Below are positions 8,597 to 17,601 of a stretch of 64,000 nt of DNA, piece after piece; within the stretch, counting starts at the first letter, position 1; the number at the start of each line of letters is the position of its first letter. The DNA lies in contig NZ_KE384039.1 in assembly GCF_000423565.1 (NCBI RefSeq), forward strand, positions 62,001 through 126,000, read 5' to 3'. Made by a program: the position numbers and the translations under genes. Below the pieces are notes generated by a model. That model saw nothing but the letters and a program-made list of their open reading frames with translations, searched no databases and was not told the origin of the DNA. This DNA comes from Runella zeae DSM 19591. GTDB lineage: Bacteria; Bacteroidota; Bacteroidia; Cytophagales; Spirosomataceae.

Positions 8597-9292
8597 TTAT
8601 AGTATAGAAGCAAAATACACGGCTAAGTGGGTATACATTGCTTTGCGGAATTCTTCGACAGTCCCTGTCTTCAAAATCTTGAATAAATCGTGGTGAGTTA
8701 CGGGATTTGGGATTTCTATCTTTTTGCTTTGGTTATAATAACCCGTAAACACGTGGTCGAAAGTAGGCATCAAAAGCGTTTGAAATCTTTTGAAGGTATC
8801 ATTGCCAGTCATTTCATATAGCTTCCCATGAAACGCAATCTCTTCTTCTTTCGAAACCACCCTAGCGTCGTTTTGACTTGCTACAATCGCTTCTAGTTCG
8901 TTTAAATCTTGTTCGGTTTTACGAGCAAAAAGAAATTCGGCGATTCCCATTTCTAAAATAAGCCGAAGTTCAAATACATCTTTGAGATTGTCTTGACTCA
9001 AAAGCGACGGATTCATTACCTTTTCTAAACCCACCAACAAATCGGGCTGGGCGATTACCATGCCACGGCGTGGACGTGCTTCAATCATACCCAACATCCT
9101 CAATCTACTCAGTGCTTCTCGCACCACATTTCGGCTCACATTCAGTTTTTGGGCCATCTCTTGCTCATTAGGCAACGAATCTCCTGGTTTAAACCCACTT
9201 TCGGTAAAATACAATCGGAGACTGTTTTCGACGCGGTCGGTCATCGATAGACTCCCAAGAGGCTCTAGAGTATCTAGTTTGTTTGTAGTCAT
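8597..9292 (-). CDS. FadR/GntR-family transcriptional regulator with FCD domain
   Basis: A DNA-binding repressor of the GntR superfamily, FadR subfamily. The ATG at 9290-9292 (MTTNKLDTLE) is preferred; an in-frame ATG at 9325 adds 11 residues. The winged helix-turn-helix spans about residues 17-82 (LPNEQEMAQKLNVSRNVVRE, then LGMIEARPRRGMVI). The remainder is an all-helical FCD effector domain with likely metal-binding histidines in FHGKLYEMTGN, THHDLF and THLAVYF. FCD regulators typically sense small carboxylates such as sugar acids. It is divergent from the susC operon, and a matching operator palindrome lies between them. It most likely represses the catabolic locus until its inducer appears. 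Confidence 0.9.
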   Translation of the reverse strand: MTTNKLDTLEPLGSLSMTDRVENSLRLYFTESGFKPGDSLPNEQEMAQKLNVSRNVVREALSRLRMLGMIEARPRRGMVIAQPDLLVGLEKVMNPSLLSQDNLKDVFELRLILEMGIAEFLFARKTEQDLNELEAIVASQNDARVVSKEEEIAFHGKLYEMTGNDTFKRFQTLLMPTFDHVFTGYYNQSKKIEIPNPVTHHDLFKILKTGTVEEFRKAMYTHLAVYFASIL

Positions 9293-9381
9293 AATGTTTG
9301 CTATCCCTGTACAATGGTCGTGCAAGTTAGTACTTAAACAAGAAAAGTAGCAGATAAATATATTTTTTTTCTACAATTTGG

Positions 9382-9410
9382 TTGATAGTTAAATCCTATC
9401 ATTATATTTG
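9382..9410 (+). promoter_or_regulatory. Putative promoter of the susC operon
   Basis: TATATTTG at 9403-9410 is an exact TAnnTTTG -7 element. TTG at 9382-9384 lies 18 bases upstream, within the spacing used by the Bacteroidota primary sigma factor. The susC start follows about 60 bases downstream. The -7 element overlaps the inverted repeat assigned to the FadR-type regulator. Confidence 0.6.
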
Positions 9411-9421
9411 TCCTACAAATA
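9405..9421. promoter_or_regulatory. Putative FadR-type operator palindrome
   Basis: TATTTGT-CCT-ACAAATA is a perfect 7-bp inverted repeat around a three-base centre. Its core TTGTCCTACAA fits the FadR-subfamily pattern TNGTNNNACNA exactly. It overlaps the last bases of the susC -7 element, so a bound dimer would be expected to block RNA polymerase. The cognate protein is inferred to be the regulator encoded at 8597-9292. Confidence 0.6.
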
Positions 9422-9472
9422 AATTTTAGAATTAAATTTGGCTATTCTAAGTACCCGTAAAAGAAAAAATGC

Positions 9473-12400
9473 ATGATTCAAAACTTTATCAGGATGAAAA
9501 AGAAGCTAAAGTCGCCTTGGAGAGTATTATTATTGGTTGCGCTATGGTGCGCTAGTTGTACGGTCTTATTTGCCCAACAAAAAATCGGGGGTGTGGTGAG
9601 GTCAGCCGAAGATTCGGCTCCTATGCCTTTTGTGACAGTGGTGGTTAAAGGTACACAGCTCGGAGTCAATACCGATGTTAACGGAAAATATACCATTGCT
9701 GCGCAAAGTGGGCAAACCTTGGTTTTTAGTTTTGTGGGTTACAAATCACAGGAAGTGATAGTGGGAACCCAAACCGAAATCAATGTTTCATTAAGTCAAG
9801 ATTTGCAGACCCTCAACGAAGTACTTGTGGTGGGTTATGGTACCCAATCGCGCGACAAAATAACGACTGCTGTATCGCGTCTCGACAATAAAGTGCTAGA
9901 AAACGTGCCCTATCAAAATGCGGCATCGTCGTTGCAAGGGTCGATTGCGGGGGTACGCGTACAGACGGTTTCGGGGCAGCCTGGCGCGGCGCCACGCGTG
10001 GTATTGCGCGGAGGTACTTCTATTATCAACCCCAACGGCGCAGCACCGCTGTATATTATTGACGGGGTAATTCGTCCAGATTTGAGCGATATAAGCTCCG
10101 AAGAAATCGAATCGATTCAAGTCTTAAAAGACGCGGCTTCGACGGCTATCTACGGAGCGCGGGCTTCTAACGGGGTGGTGATTGTGACCACTAAATCAGG
10201 TAAAAGTGGCAAGCTAAGGGTCAATTACCAATACAATCTATCAATGTCGCAGTTGGCCAAGGGGTATGACCTTGCTTCGGCGCGAGATTATATCAATTAT
10301 CAACGACAGGGAATATTAGCTACGGTAGCGGTGTCGGGCAATTCGACTTATTTGACCCAATTGGCTGGGAAAACAGGCTATGGGACAGGTAATGATTTGA
10401 CCAATTTGACACCCTATACCACCCAATATCTAACTGACCAGAATAGACAAAAACTCAATGAAGGCTGGCAGAGTATGCCCGACCCCGTAGATCCTACCAA
10501 AACAATTATTTTTCAGGAGACTGATTTTCAAAAGGTTTTGTTTCAAAATGCGATTTCCCAAAACCACCACGTTTCGTTGTCGGGTGGAAGTGAAAAGGCT
10601 ACCTTCAATGCAGGAATTGGGTATATGAATGCGCAAGGTATTGCCATTACGACCATGTATCAGCGTCTCAATTTTGACTTGAACGGAGATTTGATGGTCA
10701 ACGACCACCTGAAGTTTTATGCGCGTATGATGTACTCGCGCTCAGGAAACAATCAAGTGTTTTCAAACAACAGTATTTTTGAACGCTCTATCGACATCCC
10801 TCAAACCACCAAATATCGTTTTGAAGATGGTACATTGGCTCCTGGGTTGGCACAGTCGATTGGTAACCCCGAATATTTTCTGAATAAACTAAAAGGGAAA
10901 AACGCTTTCGCCAATCTTTCGATGGCGATAGGGAGTCATTGGCAGATATTGCCGGGACTATCTTTTGACCCACAAGTTTCGATTTATGAGACCACGGGCG
11001 ACGGGCGTTCGTTTCAGCAAGGATTTTTAAACGGCCCTACCGCGTTTGTTTCCACACGTACGGCGACGGGCTCTTTTGGCAAACGTACACAATATCAGGC
11101 TGACGGCGTATTGTCTTATATCAAAAGCATCGGCCAAGCGCACAATCTTGATGCGAAGGTGGGTATTTCTTATTTTCAAAGAGATACCACTGGGTTGGGA
11201 GCGGTAGGGCAGGGGGCTTCTTCTGATTTGATTCCTACGCTCAATGCTTCTGCTACGCCTGTTTCGGTGACAGGCTTTGAAAGTCGCCAAGTATTAGTAG
11301 GATATTTTTCACGTATCAATTATGACTACATGGAAAAATACCTCGTCTCACTCAATGCTCGCTACGACGGGGCATCCAATTTAGGAAAAACGCACCAATG
11401 GGGTTTTTTCCCTGGAGTATCTGTGGGCTGGAATCTTCACAAAGAAAATTTCTGGAAAGGAATTAGTGAAGATAAGCTGCGGGTCAAGCTGAGAGCCAGC
11501 TATGGCGTAAACGGTAACATCGCTGGACTCACTGATTTTCAGTCGCAAGGGCAATATAGCGTGGGGAATTTGTATGGCGGCAATGCGGCTATCACCAATA
11601 CCGTATTGGCCAATTCAAGTTTGAAATGGGAACGTTCCAAAACAGTCAATATTGGTACCGACATCGCTATATGGAATGGCCGAATCAATATGCTAGTGGA
11701 CGTATATCGCCGTGTGACCGACAATCTCTTGACCGACTTGAGTTTGCCACTTTCTACCGGATTCTCAAGCGTTCGGACCAATTTAGGAAGTCTTGAAAAC
11801 AAAGGAATTGAAGTAGAGCTTCGGGCCAATATGTTGCCTTCTACGTCGCCTTTGGAGTGGGTGGTATCGGTCAATGCGGCCAAAACCAAAATGAAAATTC
11901 TTAAATTACCTACCAATGGTAACCTGAATAATCGCATCGGAGGAGTTGAAATTTGGGATCCTCAGACTCGCTCTTACGTATATTACGGCGGTTTACAAGA
12001 AGGAGGTCGGGTAGGAGATATGTTTTCGTATAAACAACTCGGAATTTATGCCACCGACGAAGCCGCTGCAAGTGCCCCGATTGATTATCTGATTACAAGG
12101 ACAAATCGTACCAAATATGGTGGAGACGTAATTTGGCTCGATTCTGACGGCAATGGTTCTATTGATGCCCGCGACCGCGTGTATGTTGGTAATCCTTTCC
12201 CTACTTTGACGGGTGGAATTTCAAACTCGCTTAATTATCGCGGTTTGGGGCTATATGCACGTGCCGATTATACCACGGGTCATACGATTTTTAACTACCC
12301 TCGTGCACAGATGATTGGGCAGTTTCAGGGAGATATTAATATCTCAAAAGAAGCCCTCTCTTCTTGGAAAAAACCAGGGGATATTACGGAAGTGCCTAAA

Positions 12401-12706
12401 TATTATTGGGCTGACCAAGTGGCTCAAAACAACCTTTTTCGCAATGCCACTGCTGCAAATGGTAGTAATTCGAGGTACTACGAATCGGGCAATTTTCTTT
12501 GCTTAAGAGAGGTTTCACTCTCGTACAGTGTGCCCAAAAAATATACAAATCGCTTGAAGATTGAGGGAGTAAGGCTGAATCTAACTGCCCAAAACTTAGG
12601 GTATTTTACAAAATATAAGGGTCTAAATCCTGAAGAAGGAGGTACCGATCGGGGGCGTTATCCTGTCCCTAGAACATTCATGTTTGGTTTAAATGTTTCG
12701 CTTTAA
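9473..12706 (+). CDS. SusC/RagA-family TonB-linked outer membrane transporter
   Basis: The outer-membrane channel of a SusCD nutrient importer, driven by TonB. The signal peptide ends near VLFAQ (residue 34-35). A carboxypeptidase-like regulatory domain follows (about 36-118: GVVRSAEDSAPMPFVTV, DVNGKYTI, VFSFVGYKSQE). Next comes the plug with VLVVGYGTQSRDKITTAVS, IAGVRVQTVSGQPG and YIIDGV...DISSEEIESIQVLKD. A large beta-barrel completes the protein to a C-terminal aromatic strand ending FMFGLNVSL. The length of 1077 residues is typical. ATG codons at 9473 and 9494 both precede the signal peptide. It is the first gene of the catabolic run, 15 bases before the susD partner, and presumably imports glycan fragments or acidic sugars. 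Confidence 0.95.
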   Translation: MIQNFIRMKKKLKSPWRVLLLVALWCASCTVLFAQQKIGGVVRSAEDSAPMPFVTVVVKGTQLGVNTDVNGKYTIAAQSGQTLVFSFVGYKSQEVIVGTQTEINVSLSQDLQTLNEVLVVGYGTQSRDKITTAVSRLDNKVLENVPYQNAASSLQGSIAGVRVQTVSGQPGAAPRVVLRGGTSIINPNGAAPLYIIDGVIRPDLSDISSEEIESIQVLKDAASTAIYGARASNGVVIVTTKSGKSGKLRVNYQYNLSMSQLAKGYDLASARDYINYQRQGILATVAVSGNSTYLTQLAGKTGYGTGNDLTNLTPYTTQYLTDQNRQKLNEGWQSMPDPVDPTKTIIFQETDFQKVLFQNAISQNHHVSLSGGSEKATFNAGIGYMNAQGIAITTMYQRLNFDLNGDLMVNDHLKFYARMMYSRSGNNQVFSNNSIFERSIDIPQTTKYRFEDGTLAPGLAQSIGNPEYFLNKLKGKNAFANLSMAIGSHWQILPGLSFDPQVSIYETTGDGRSFQQGFLNGPTAFVSTRTATGSFGKRTQYQADGVLSYIKSIGQAHNLDAKVGISYFQRDTTGLGAVGQGASSDLIPTLNASATPVSVTGFESRQVLVGYFSRINYDYMEKYLVSLNARYDGASNLGKTHQWGFFPGVSVGWNLHKENFWKGISEDKLRVKLRASYGVNGNIAGLTDFQSQGQYSVGNLYGGNAAITNTVLANSSLKWERSKTVNIGTDIAIWNGRINMLVDVYRRVTDNLLTDLSLPLSTGFSSVRTNLGSLENKGIEVELRANMLPSTSPLEWVVSVNAAKTKMKILKLPTNGNLNNRIGGVEIWDPQTRSYVYYGGLQEGGRVGDMFSYKQLGIYATDEAAASAPIDYLITRTNRTKYGGDVIWLDSDGNGSIDARDRVYVGNPFPTLTGGISNSLNYRGLGLYARADYTTGHTIFNYPRAQMIGQFQGDINISKEALSSWKKPGDITEVPKYYWADQVAQNNLFRNATAANGSNSRYYESGNFLCLREVSLSYSVPKKYTNRLKIEGVRLNLTAQNLGYFTKYKGLNPEEGGTDRGRYPVPRTFMFGLNVSL

Positions 12707-12721
12707 TCCTTCCGAATTATC

Positions 12722-14194
12722 ATGAAATCAAAATCCATATTCTTAAAACTGGCTTTGTTGAGCCTTTTATTCACTGCTTGTACCGAAAATCTGAGCGTGA
12801 CACCGACGAGTGTCATCAGTAACGAGTCCTTTTGGAAAACCCAAGACGATGCCAATGGCGGGGTTTATGGGATGTACGTGTACCTTCGTACGCAAGCTAG
12901 CCGTAATATGTTTTTGTGGGGTGAAGCTCGCAGTGAGACGATGAGCTCTGGCACCCAAGGCTTGGATGGTCGTGATCCTTTTTATCTCAATCAGCTGGAT
13001 GCTACTACTTCGGGCCCAGACTGGCAAGGGATGTACACCATCGTTCATCACGCCAACCTCGTTTTGAAAAATGTACCCAACATTAGTTTTACATCAGAAG
13101 CAGCCAAAAACAAAATTTTGGCACAGGCTTATGCCATGCGGGCTTTTGTCTATTTCTGTATGGTTCGCACTTGGGGGGAGCTTCCGATTGTGACCGAGCC
13201 TACTGTTCAGTTTGACCCTGCTTCTATCCAAAAAGAGCGCTCTTCTGTAGCGGATGTTTTCAAACTTATCAAAGATGATATAGATAAGGGAATAGCACTT
13301 TTCCCCGACAATACTTTCCCCACTGGGCGTAATGTCTGGAGCAAGCCCGCTCTCAACGCCCTCAAAGGAGATGTATATCTTTGGACAGCCAAAAAACTAG
13401 GCGGCGGCAATGCTGATTTGACAAAGGCTTTGGAGGCTCTCAATCAAGTCAAAACCTCCGATGTAACTTTGTTGGATGATTACAGCAGTGTTTTTGATTA
13501 TGCCAATAAAGGCAACAAAGAGATTGTGTTTGCTGTCAACTTCCGTCGTAATGAATTTACCAACAACGATTATCTCAATATGCATTTTGCGGCGGCGTTT
13601 GTTCCTGTCGATATTAGTAGCGAGGTATCGGCTGCTTTAGGGATTGCTGGTGGGCAAAATTTCTGGGCACCTTCTCAAGTGTTTCGTAGTCAATTTACGG
13701 ATGATGACCAACGCAAAAACGGAACTTTCCGTGAGATATATACTTCCACAGGCGGTAATCGGCGATTTTATGGTTCATTTGCGGTCAAATTTGACGGGAT
13801 GATAGAGCTAGGTACCCGTTATTATTTGGACGACTACGTCATTTATCGTTATGCGGATGTTTTATTGATGATTGCAGAAATCAAAAATGCTTTAGGACAA
13901 GATCCCACGGCTGAAATCATGCAAGTCAGAACGAGAGCTTATGGTAAAAATATTGCTACTCATGGTTTTATCAATGGTACGCAAGCCCAGAATGATGAGG
14001 TCATTCTCAAAGAACGCTTGCTGGAGTTGGGGTTAGAAGGTAAGCGTTGGTGGGACCTTGTGCGTTTTGGTAAAGCTTTTGAAAAAGTGCCGTCGCTCCA
14101 AAGCCGCGCTGGTAAAGATTACTTATTGCTGTTCCCGATTTCGGCCAATACCCTCAGTTTGGAAAACAAGGTAAAACAAAATCCTGGGTATTAA
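12722..14194 (+). CDS. SusD/RagB-family nutrient-binding lipoprotein
   Basis: The surface lipoprotein partner that caps the SusC channel and binds substrate. A lipoprotein signal peptide ends in LLFTAC with cysteine 20 as the acylated residue. SusD-family features are the early SFWKTQDDANGGVYGMY segment, TPR-like helices (KILAQAYAMRAFVYFCMVR) and the C-terminal block YVIYRYADVLLMIAEIKN. ERLLELGLEGKRWWDLVRFG and LLFPISANTL close the domain. At 490 residues it is of usual size. It lies directly after susC and should be co-translated with it. Confidence 0.95.
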   Translation: MKSKSIFLKLALLSLLFTACTENLSVTPTSVISNESFWKTQDDANGGVYGMYVYLRTQASRNMFLWGEARSETMSSGTQGLDGRDPFYLNQLDATTSGPDWQGMYTIVHHANLVLKNVPNISFTSEAAKNKILAQAYAMRAFVYFCMVRTWGELPIVTEPTVQFDPASIQKERSSVADVFKLIKDDIDKGIALFPDNTFPTGRNVWSKPALNALKGDVYLWTAKKLGGGNADLTKALEALNQVKTSDVTLLDDYSSVFDYANKGNKEIVFAVNFRRNEFTNNDYLNMHFAAAFVPVDISSEVSAALGIAGGQNFWAPSQVFRSQFTDDDQRKNGTFREIYTSTGGNRRFYGSFAVKFDGMIELGTRYYLDDYVIYRYADVLLMIAEIKNALGQDPTAEIMQVRTRAYGKNIATHGFINGTQAQNDEVILKERLLELGLEGKRWWDLVRFGKAFEKVPSLQSRAGKDYLLLFPISANTLSLENKVKQNPGY

Positions 14195-14213
14195 GTACAT
14201 TGTAATTTCGATT

Positions 14214-14299
14214 TTTTACCCGCAGAGATTCGCCGAATGATAAAAGCGCTGATTGCCGCTGAAAAAAGGCTTTGTATTAACAACAATCTGCGGGTAAAA
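14214..14299. repeat. 86-bp interspersed repeat with 13-bp inverted ends
   Basis: TTTTACCCGCAGA at 14214-14226 is an exact inverted repeat of TCTGCGGGTAAAA at 14287-14299. The inner sequence is homologous to the end of the repeat mosaic at 29912-30497, read from 30497 leftwards: both carry TTTTACCCGCAGA, then GCGC/TCGC, GAAT.ATA.AAGCGC, and GAAAAAAGG. The word TAAGTACATTGT also precedes both (14192-14203 and 29882-29893). It fills most of the gap between susD and the aldolase gene and could act as a transcript-processing hairpin or attenuator in the operon. Confidence 0.7.
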
Positions 14300-14360
14300 T
14301 TAAATGGCTGTGTACTAAATAGCTGATTATTAAGATTTTTGAAATTAAAATTTATCTATA

Positions 14361-15275
14361 ATGTATAATAAATCATCCATTGGAGGGCTATGGCCTGCTT
14401 TGTTTACCCCAGTTGACCAAGAAGGCGCTCCTCATTTTGCGGAATTAGAAAAAATTACTCAATTGTGTCTTGACCAGCAGCTCGACGGTATTTATGTCCT
14501 TGGCTCGACGGGGCAAGGAGTATTGTTTAGCGAAAAACAAAGAATTGAAGTTACCCAAAAGGTAATGGAAATCGTTGGCAATAAAATCCCTGTGATGACT
14601 CAAGTAGGGGCGTTGAATACTCGCGAATCGATACGTCTGGCGCAAGCTGCCGAAAAAGCTGGCGTGTACGGAATATCGTCGGTAGCACCTATCTATTATC
14701 AAGGAGGTACCGAAAATGCCCTTGCTCATTACCGCGCCATTAGTTCTTCTATCAATATCCCGTTTTTCCCTTACCATGTAGGCAATCAAAGCATTTTTGG
14801 AGGAGACGCTCGTGTTTATATTGACAAACTGCTTACCCTACCCAACATTGAGGGGATGAAATTGACTACCCAAAACCTCTACGAAATCAGCCTAATGCAC
14901 CTCTTGGCAGGCGATGATTTAATACTTTTCAGTGGAGCAGATGAGTTGTTTTGCCAAGCTACTTTGAGTGGAACGGTGGGCGCTATTGGTAGTTTTTATA
15001 ATCTATGGGGCGAAGAATGCCGCTATGTACGCAATGCTTTTATCGCCGGTAATTATGAATTGGGACAACGATTCATGCTCACTTTACAAGAAATCATCTA
15101 TACGGTTTTGCCCAATGCTTGGTCGTTTTTTGACAAGGCAATGGAGCTAAAGCACGGTATTCGTATTGGTATGCCCAATCCCCCTTTGGGTATGCACAAC
15201 CAACCGTGGGACGACGAACCTGTACACGAAATCTTAGAAAAAATGGCGTTGACTGTTGGGACGATTAGTAAATAA
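14361..15275 (+). CDS. N-acetylneuraminate lyase-like aldolase (DHDPS/NAL family)
   Basis: A class I aldolase of the dihydrodipicolinate synthase/N-acetylneuraminate lyase superfamily. The 304 residues carry GSTGQG (48-53), the carboxylate-binding signature found in sialic acid lyases. The catalytic tyrosine is Y138 in FFPYHVG and the Schiff-base lysine is K167 in EGMKLT. These positions match Y137 and K165 of E. coli NanA. Next to sialidase-fold genes and a NanM-like mutarotase, cleavage of a sialic acid or another 2-keto-3-deoxy sugar acid to pyruvate plus an aldose is the best inference. Other NAL-superfamily aldolases have the same signature, so I give no symbol. Confidence 0.82.
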   Translation: MYNKSSIGGLWPALFTPVDQEGAPHFAELEKITQLCLDQQLDGIYVLGSTGQGVLFSEKQRIEVTQKVMEIVGNKIPVMTQVGALNTRESIRLAQAAEKAGVYGISSVAPIYYQGGTENALAHYRAISSSINIPFFPYHVGNQSIFGGDARVYIDKLLTLPNIEGMKLTTQNLYEISLMHLLAGDDLILFSGADELFCQATLSGTVGAIGSFYNLWGEECRYVRNAFIAGNYELGQRFMLTLQEIIYTVLPNAWSFFDKAMELKHGIRIGMPNPPLGMHNQPWDDEPVHEILEKMALTVGTISK

Positions 15276-15285
15276 ATCAAGAAAG

Positions 15286-16452
15286 ATGAGGATGAAAAAA
15301 CGAACTATCTTAGGTTTAATGGGCGGGCTGATACTTTCGGTTGCGCTCACGCAGGCACAAGAAACAACTCCTGTTTTTAATGAACAAAATGGAAAAATAA
15401 CTGCCTCAGATGCCTGGATTCCCAAAAATGTGGAGGAGTTGAAGGGGCAATTGATGGGACCGTTTGTAAGAAACAAACAAGGACATATCGTAGCTATTGA
15501 CGGCCAAAATAGTAAAATTAGCAAAGATGAAGGCAAAACGTGGGAGTCGTTCCCGCTTTTTGCCCAACCCGAGAAGTTCAACGTTTCGGGAGAAAGAGCA
15601 ATGATTACGACCCGTAGCGGCGTTATTATTTTTGCGTTTTTAAATCTAGCGGAGCGTTCGGAATGGAAATGGGATCCTAAAACGTCCGATTCGCCGGGGG
15701 CTATTTTGCCTACCTATGCTATTCGAAGCCTTGACGGTGGCCGCACTTGGCAAAACCTGAGGCGACTTCATACCGAGCATACGGGCGCGATTCGGAGTAT
15801 GATTGAAACCCAAAGCGGAAATGTCATTTTTACGTCGATGATGATGCGCCACAATCCCGGCCACCATACGGTATTGACTTACACCTCACGCGACGACGGC
15901 GAAAATTGGGAACGCTCTAATGTCATTGATTTGGGCGGTATCGGGCACCACAGCGGAGTGACGGAATCAACCATAGAGCAGCTCAAAGACGGACGTATTT
16001 GGCAATTGATGCGTACCAATTGGGGCACTTTTTGGGAATGTTTTTCTGACGATGAAGGCATTACGTGGAAAACCATCCGTCCTACGGCTATTCCGGCGGC
16101 TTCGGCTCCGGGGCAGCTCAAGCGCCTTGCTTCTGGCAAACTCGTTTTGATTTGGAATCGCCGTTTTCCTGAAGGTAAAAACACCTATCCCCTTCGTGGA
16201 GGTGACGGGCAGTTTTCGGAGATAGCGGCTAGTAACCACCGCGAAGAGCTTTCTATCGCTTTCTCGGACGATGACGGCAAAACATGGAGTAAACCACGGG
16301 TGATTGCGAAGTCATACAAAATCCAAAACAGTGACACTTCTAAAGCGTGGATTGCGTACCCCTACATTTTTGAGATAAAGCCAGGCAAATTGTGGGTGAC
16401 TACGATGCAAGGTGACTTACGTATCTCCTTGAACGAAGCCGATTTTTATTAA
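15286..16452 (+). CDS. Exported sialidase-family (BNR/Asp-box) protein
   Basis: A predicted secreted or periplasmic beta-propeller of the sialidase superfamily. A signal peptide (MKKRTILGLMGGLILS, ending near TQAQ) follows the start at 15286 or 15292. An upstream in-frame ATG at 15256 overlaps the aldolase gene and is unlikely. Five Asp-boxes of the S-x-D-x-G-x-T-W type are visible: SKDEGKTW (79-86), SLDGGRTW, SRDDGENW, SDDEGITW and SDDDGKTW. The canonical FRIP motif of GH33 sialidases is not evident near the N terminus, so the hydrolytic specificity is uncertain. It starts 10 bases after the aldolase stop, so both are in one operon. Confidence 0.82.
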   Translation: MRMKKRTILGLMGGLILSVALTQAQETTPVFNEQNGKITASDAWIPKNVEELKGQLMGPFVRNKQGHIVAIDGQNSKISKDEGKTWESFPLFAQPEKFNVSGERAMITTRSGVIIFAFLNLAERSEWKWDPKTSDSPGAILPTYAIRSLDGGRTWQNLRRLHTEHTGAIRSMIETQSGNVIFTSMMMRHNPGHHTVLTYTSRDDGENWERSNVIDLGGIGHHSGVTESTIEQLKDGRIWQLMRTNWGTFWECFSDDEGITWKTIRPTAIPAASAPGQLKRLASGKLVLIWNRRFPEGKNTYPLRGGDGQFSEIAASNHREELSIAFSDDDGKTWSKPRVIAKSYKIQNSDTSKAWIAYPYIFEIKPGKLWVTTMQGDLRISLNEADFY

Positions 16453-16462
16453 TGACAGAGGC

Positions 16463-17581
16463 ATGAAAAATATCAAAATCATTTTCATAGTAGCATTTTT
16501 GCTGACTCAAACGTTTGCCATACGTGCCCAATCGGTTCGAGAAAATGAGGTGGTATTGAGACTTGAACCTGGGTCTAACAATCCTCGCAATAGTGAGGGG
16601 GACTTTGTGACCCTCAAAGACGGGCGTATCTTGTTTATATACAGCCGTTTTACGGGCAATTCGGCCAGTGATTTTGCCCAAGCCGACTTGGTCGCACGCT
16701 ACTCTTCCGACGGCGGCAAAACATGGACTGACCAAGACCGCATGATTGTCAAAAACAACGCTGGTATGAACGTGATGTCGGTGTCTTTGTTGCGGCTGCG
16801 AAATGGCGATATTGCTTTGTTTTATGCTGGTAAAAACTCGATCGATGATTGCATTCCTCTGGTACGTATATCAAAAGACGAAGGCGAGACTTGGAGCGAA
16901 GCCACTCCTTGTATTACCGATAAGAAAGGGTATTTTGTACTGAACAACAACCGCATTATTCAGCTCAAAAATGGTACGCTGCTCATGCCCGTAGCGCATC
17001 ATAAGACTCCCGAAGGAGGTGATTTTAATGATCACGGTGTCATTTACTGTTATCGTTCGGACGACAACGGAAAAACATGGACGTCAAGTTTGGCCTTAGA
17101 AAATCCAAATGCCGTGATGCTACAAGAACCCGGGCTGACTGCATTGACTAAAAAAGAAGTCATGATGTATATCCGAACCGATGCGGGAGTACAATATGCT
17201 TCTTTTTCGAAAGATGGCGGCAAAACTTGGAGCCCCGTAGCGCCTACTGAAATCCGCTCGCCACTTTCGCCGGCTTCGGTGGCGCGTATTCCTGCCACGG
17301 GCGATTTGGTATTGGTTTGGAACGACAACAGCGCCGTAAAAGAAGGTTATAAAGGCCGTCGTACGCCGCTCAATATCGCCGTTTCGAGTGATAACGGTAA
17401 AAGTTGGAAAAACCAACAAGTCCTCGAAAATGACCCTGATGGTTGGTACTGCTATACGGCGATTCATTTTGTTGGTAAAAAGAACCTATTGCTGAGCTAT
17501 TGTGCTGGCAACCGCCCCAAAGGTACGGGGCTTTCGGTGACCCATGTAAGGCGATTGAGTATTGATTTTCTTTATCCATAA
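16463..17581 (+). CDS. Exported sialidase-like BNR protein, paralog A
   Basis: A 372-residue sialidase-fold protein with a signal peptide (IIFIVAFLLTQTFAIRAQ). It has the N-terminal motif NNPRNSEGDFVTLKDG and Asp-boxes SSDGGKTW, SKDEGETW, SDDNGKTW, SKDGGKTW and SSDNGKSW. Further conserved pieces are NVMSVSLLRL, ITDKKGYFVLNNNR and DPDGWYCYTAIHF. It closely resembles the next gene throughout. This subgroup is usually annotated exo-alpha-sialidase, but I know of no activity shown for it. It starts 10 bases after the preceding sialidase-family gene. Confidence 0.8.
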   Translation: MKNIKIIFIVAFLLTQTFAIRAQSVRENEVVLRLEPGSNNPRNSEGDFVTLKDGRILFIYSRFTGNSASDFAQADLVARYSSDGGKTWTDQDRMIVKNNAGMNVMSVSLLRLRNGDIALFYAGKNSIDDCIPLVRISKDEGETWSEATPCITDKKGYFVLNNNRIIQLKNGTLLMPVAHHKTPEGGDFNDHGVIYCYRSDDNGKTWTSSLALENPNAVMLQEPGLTALTKKEVMMYIRTDAGVQYASFSKDGGKTWSPVAPTEIRSPLSPASVARIPATGDLVLVWNDNSAVKEGYKGRRTPLNIAVSSDNGKSWKNQQVLENDPDGWYCYTAIHFVGKKNLLLSYCAGNRPKGTGLSVTHVRRLSIDFLYP

Positions 17582-17601
17582 TCCTAAGTATTCCTAAACC
17601 C

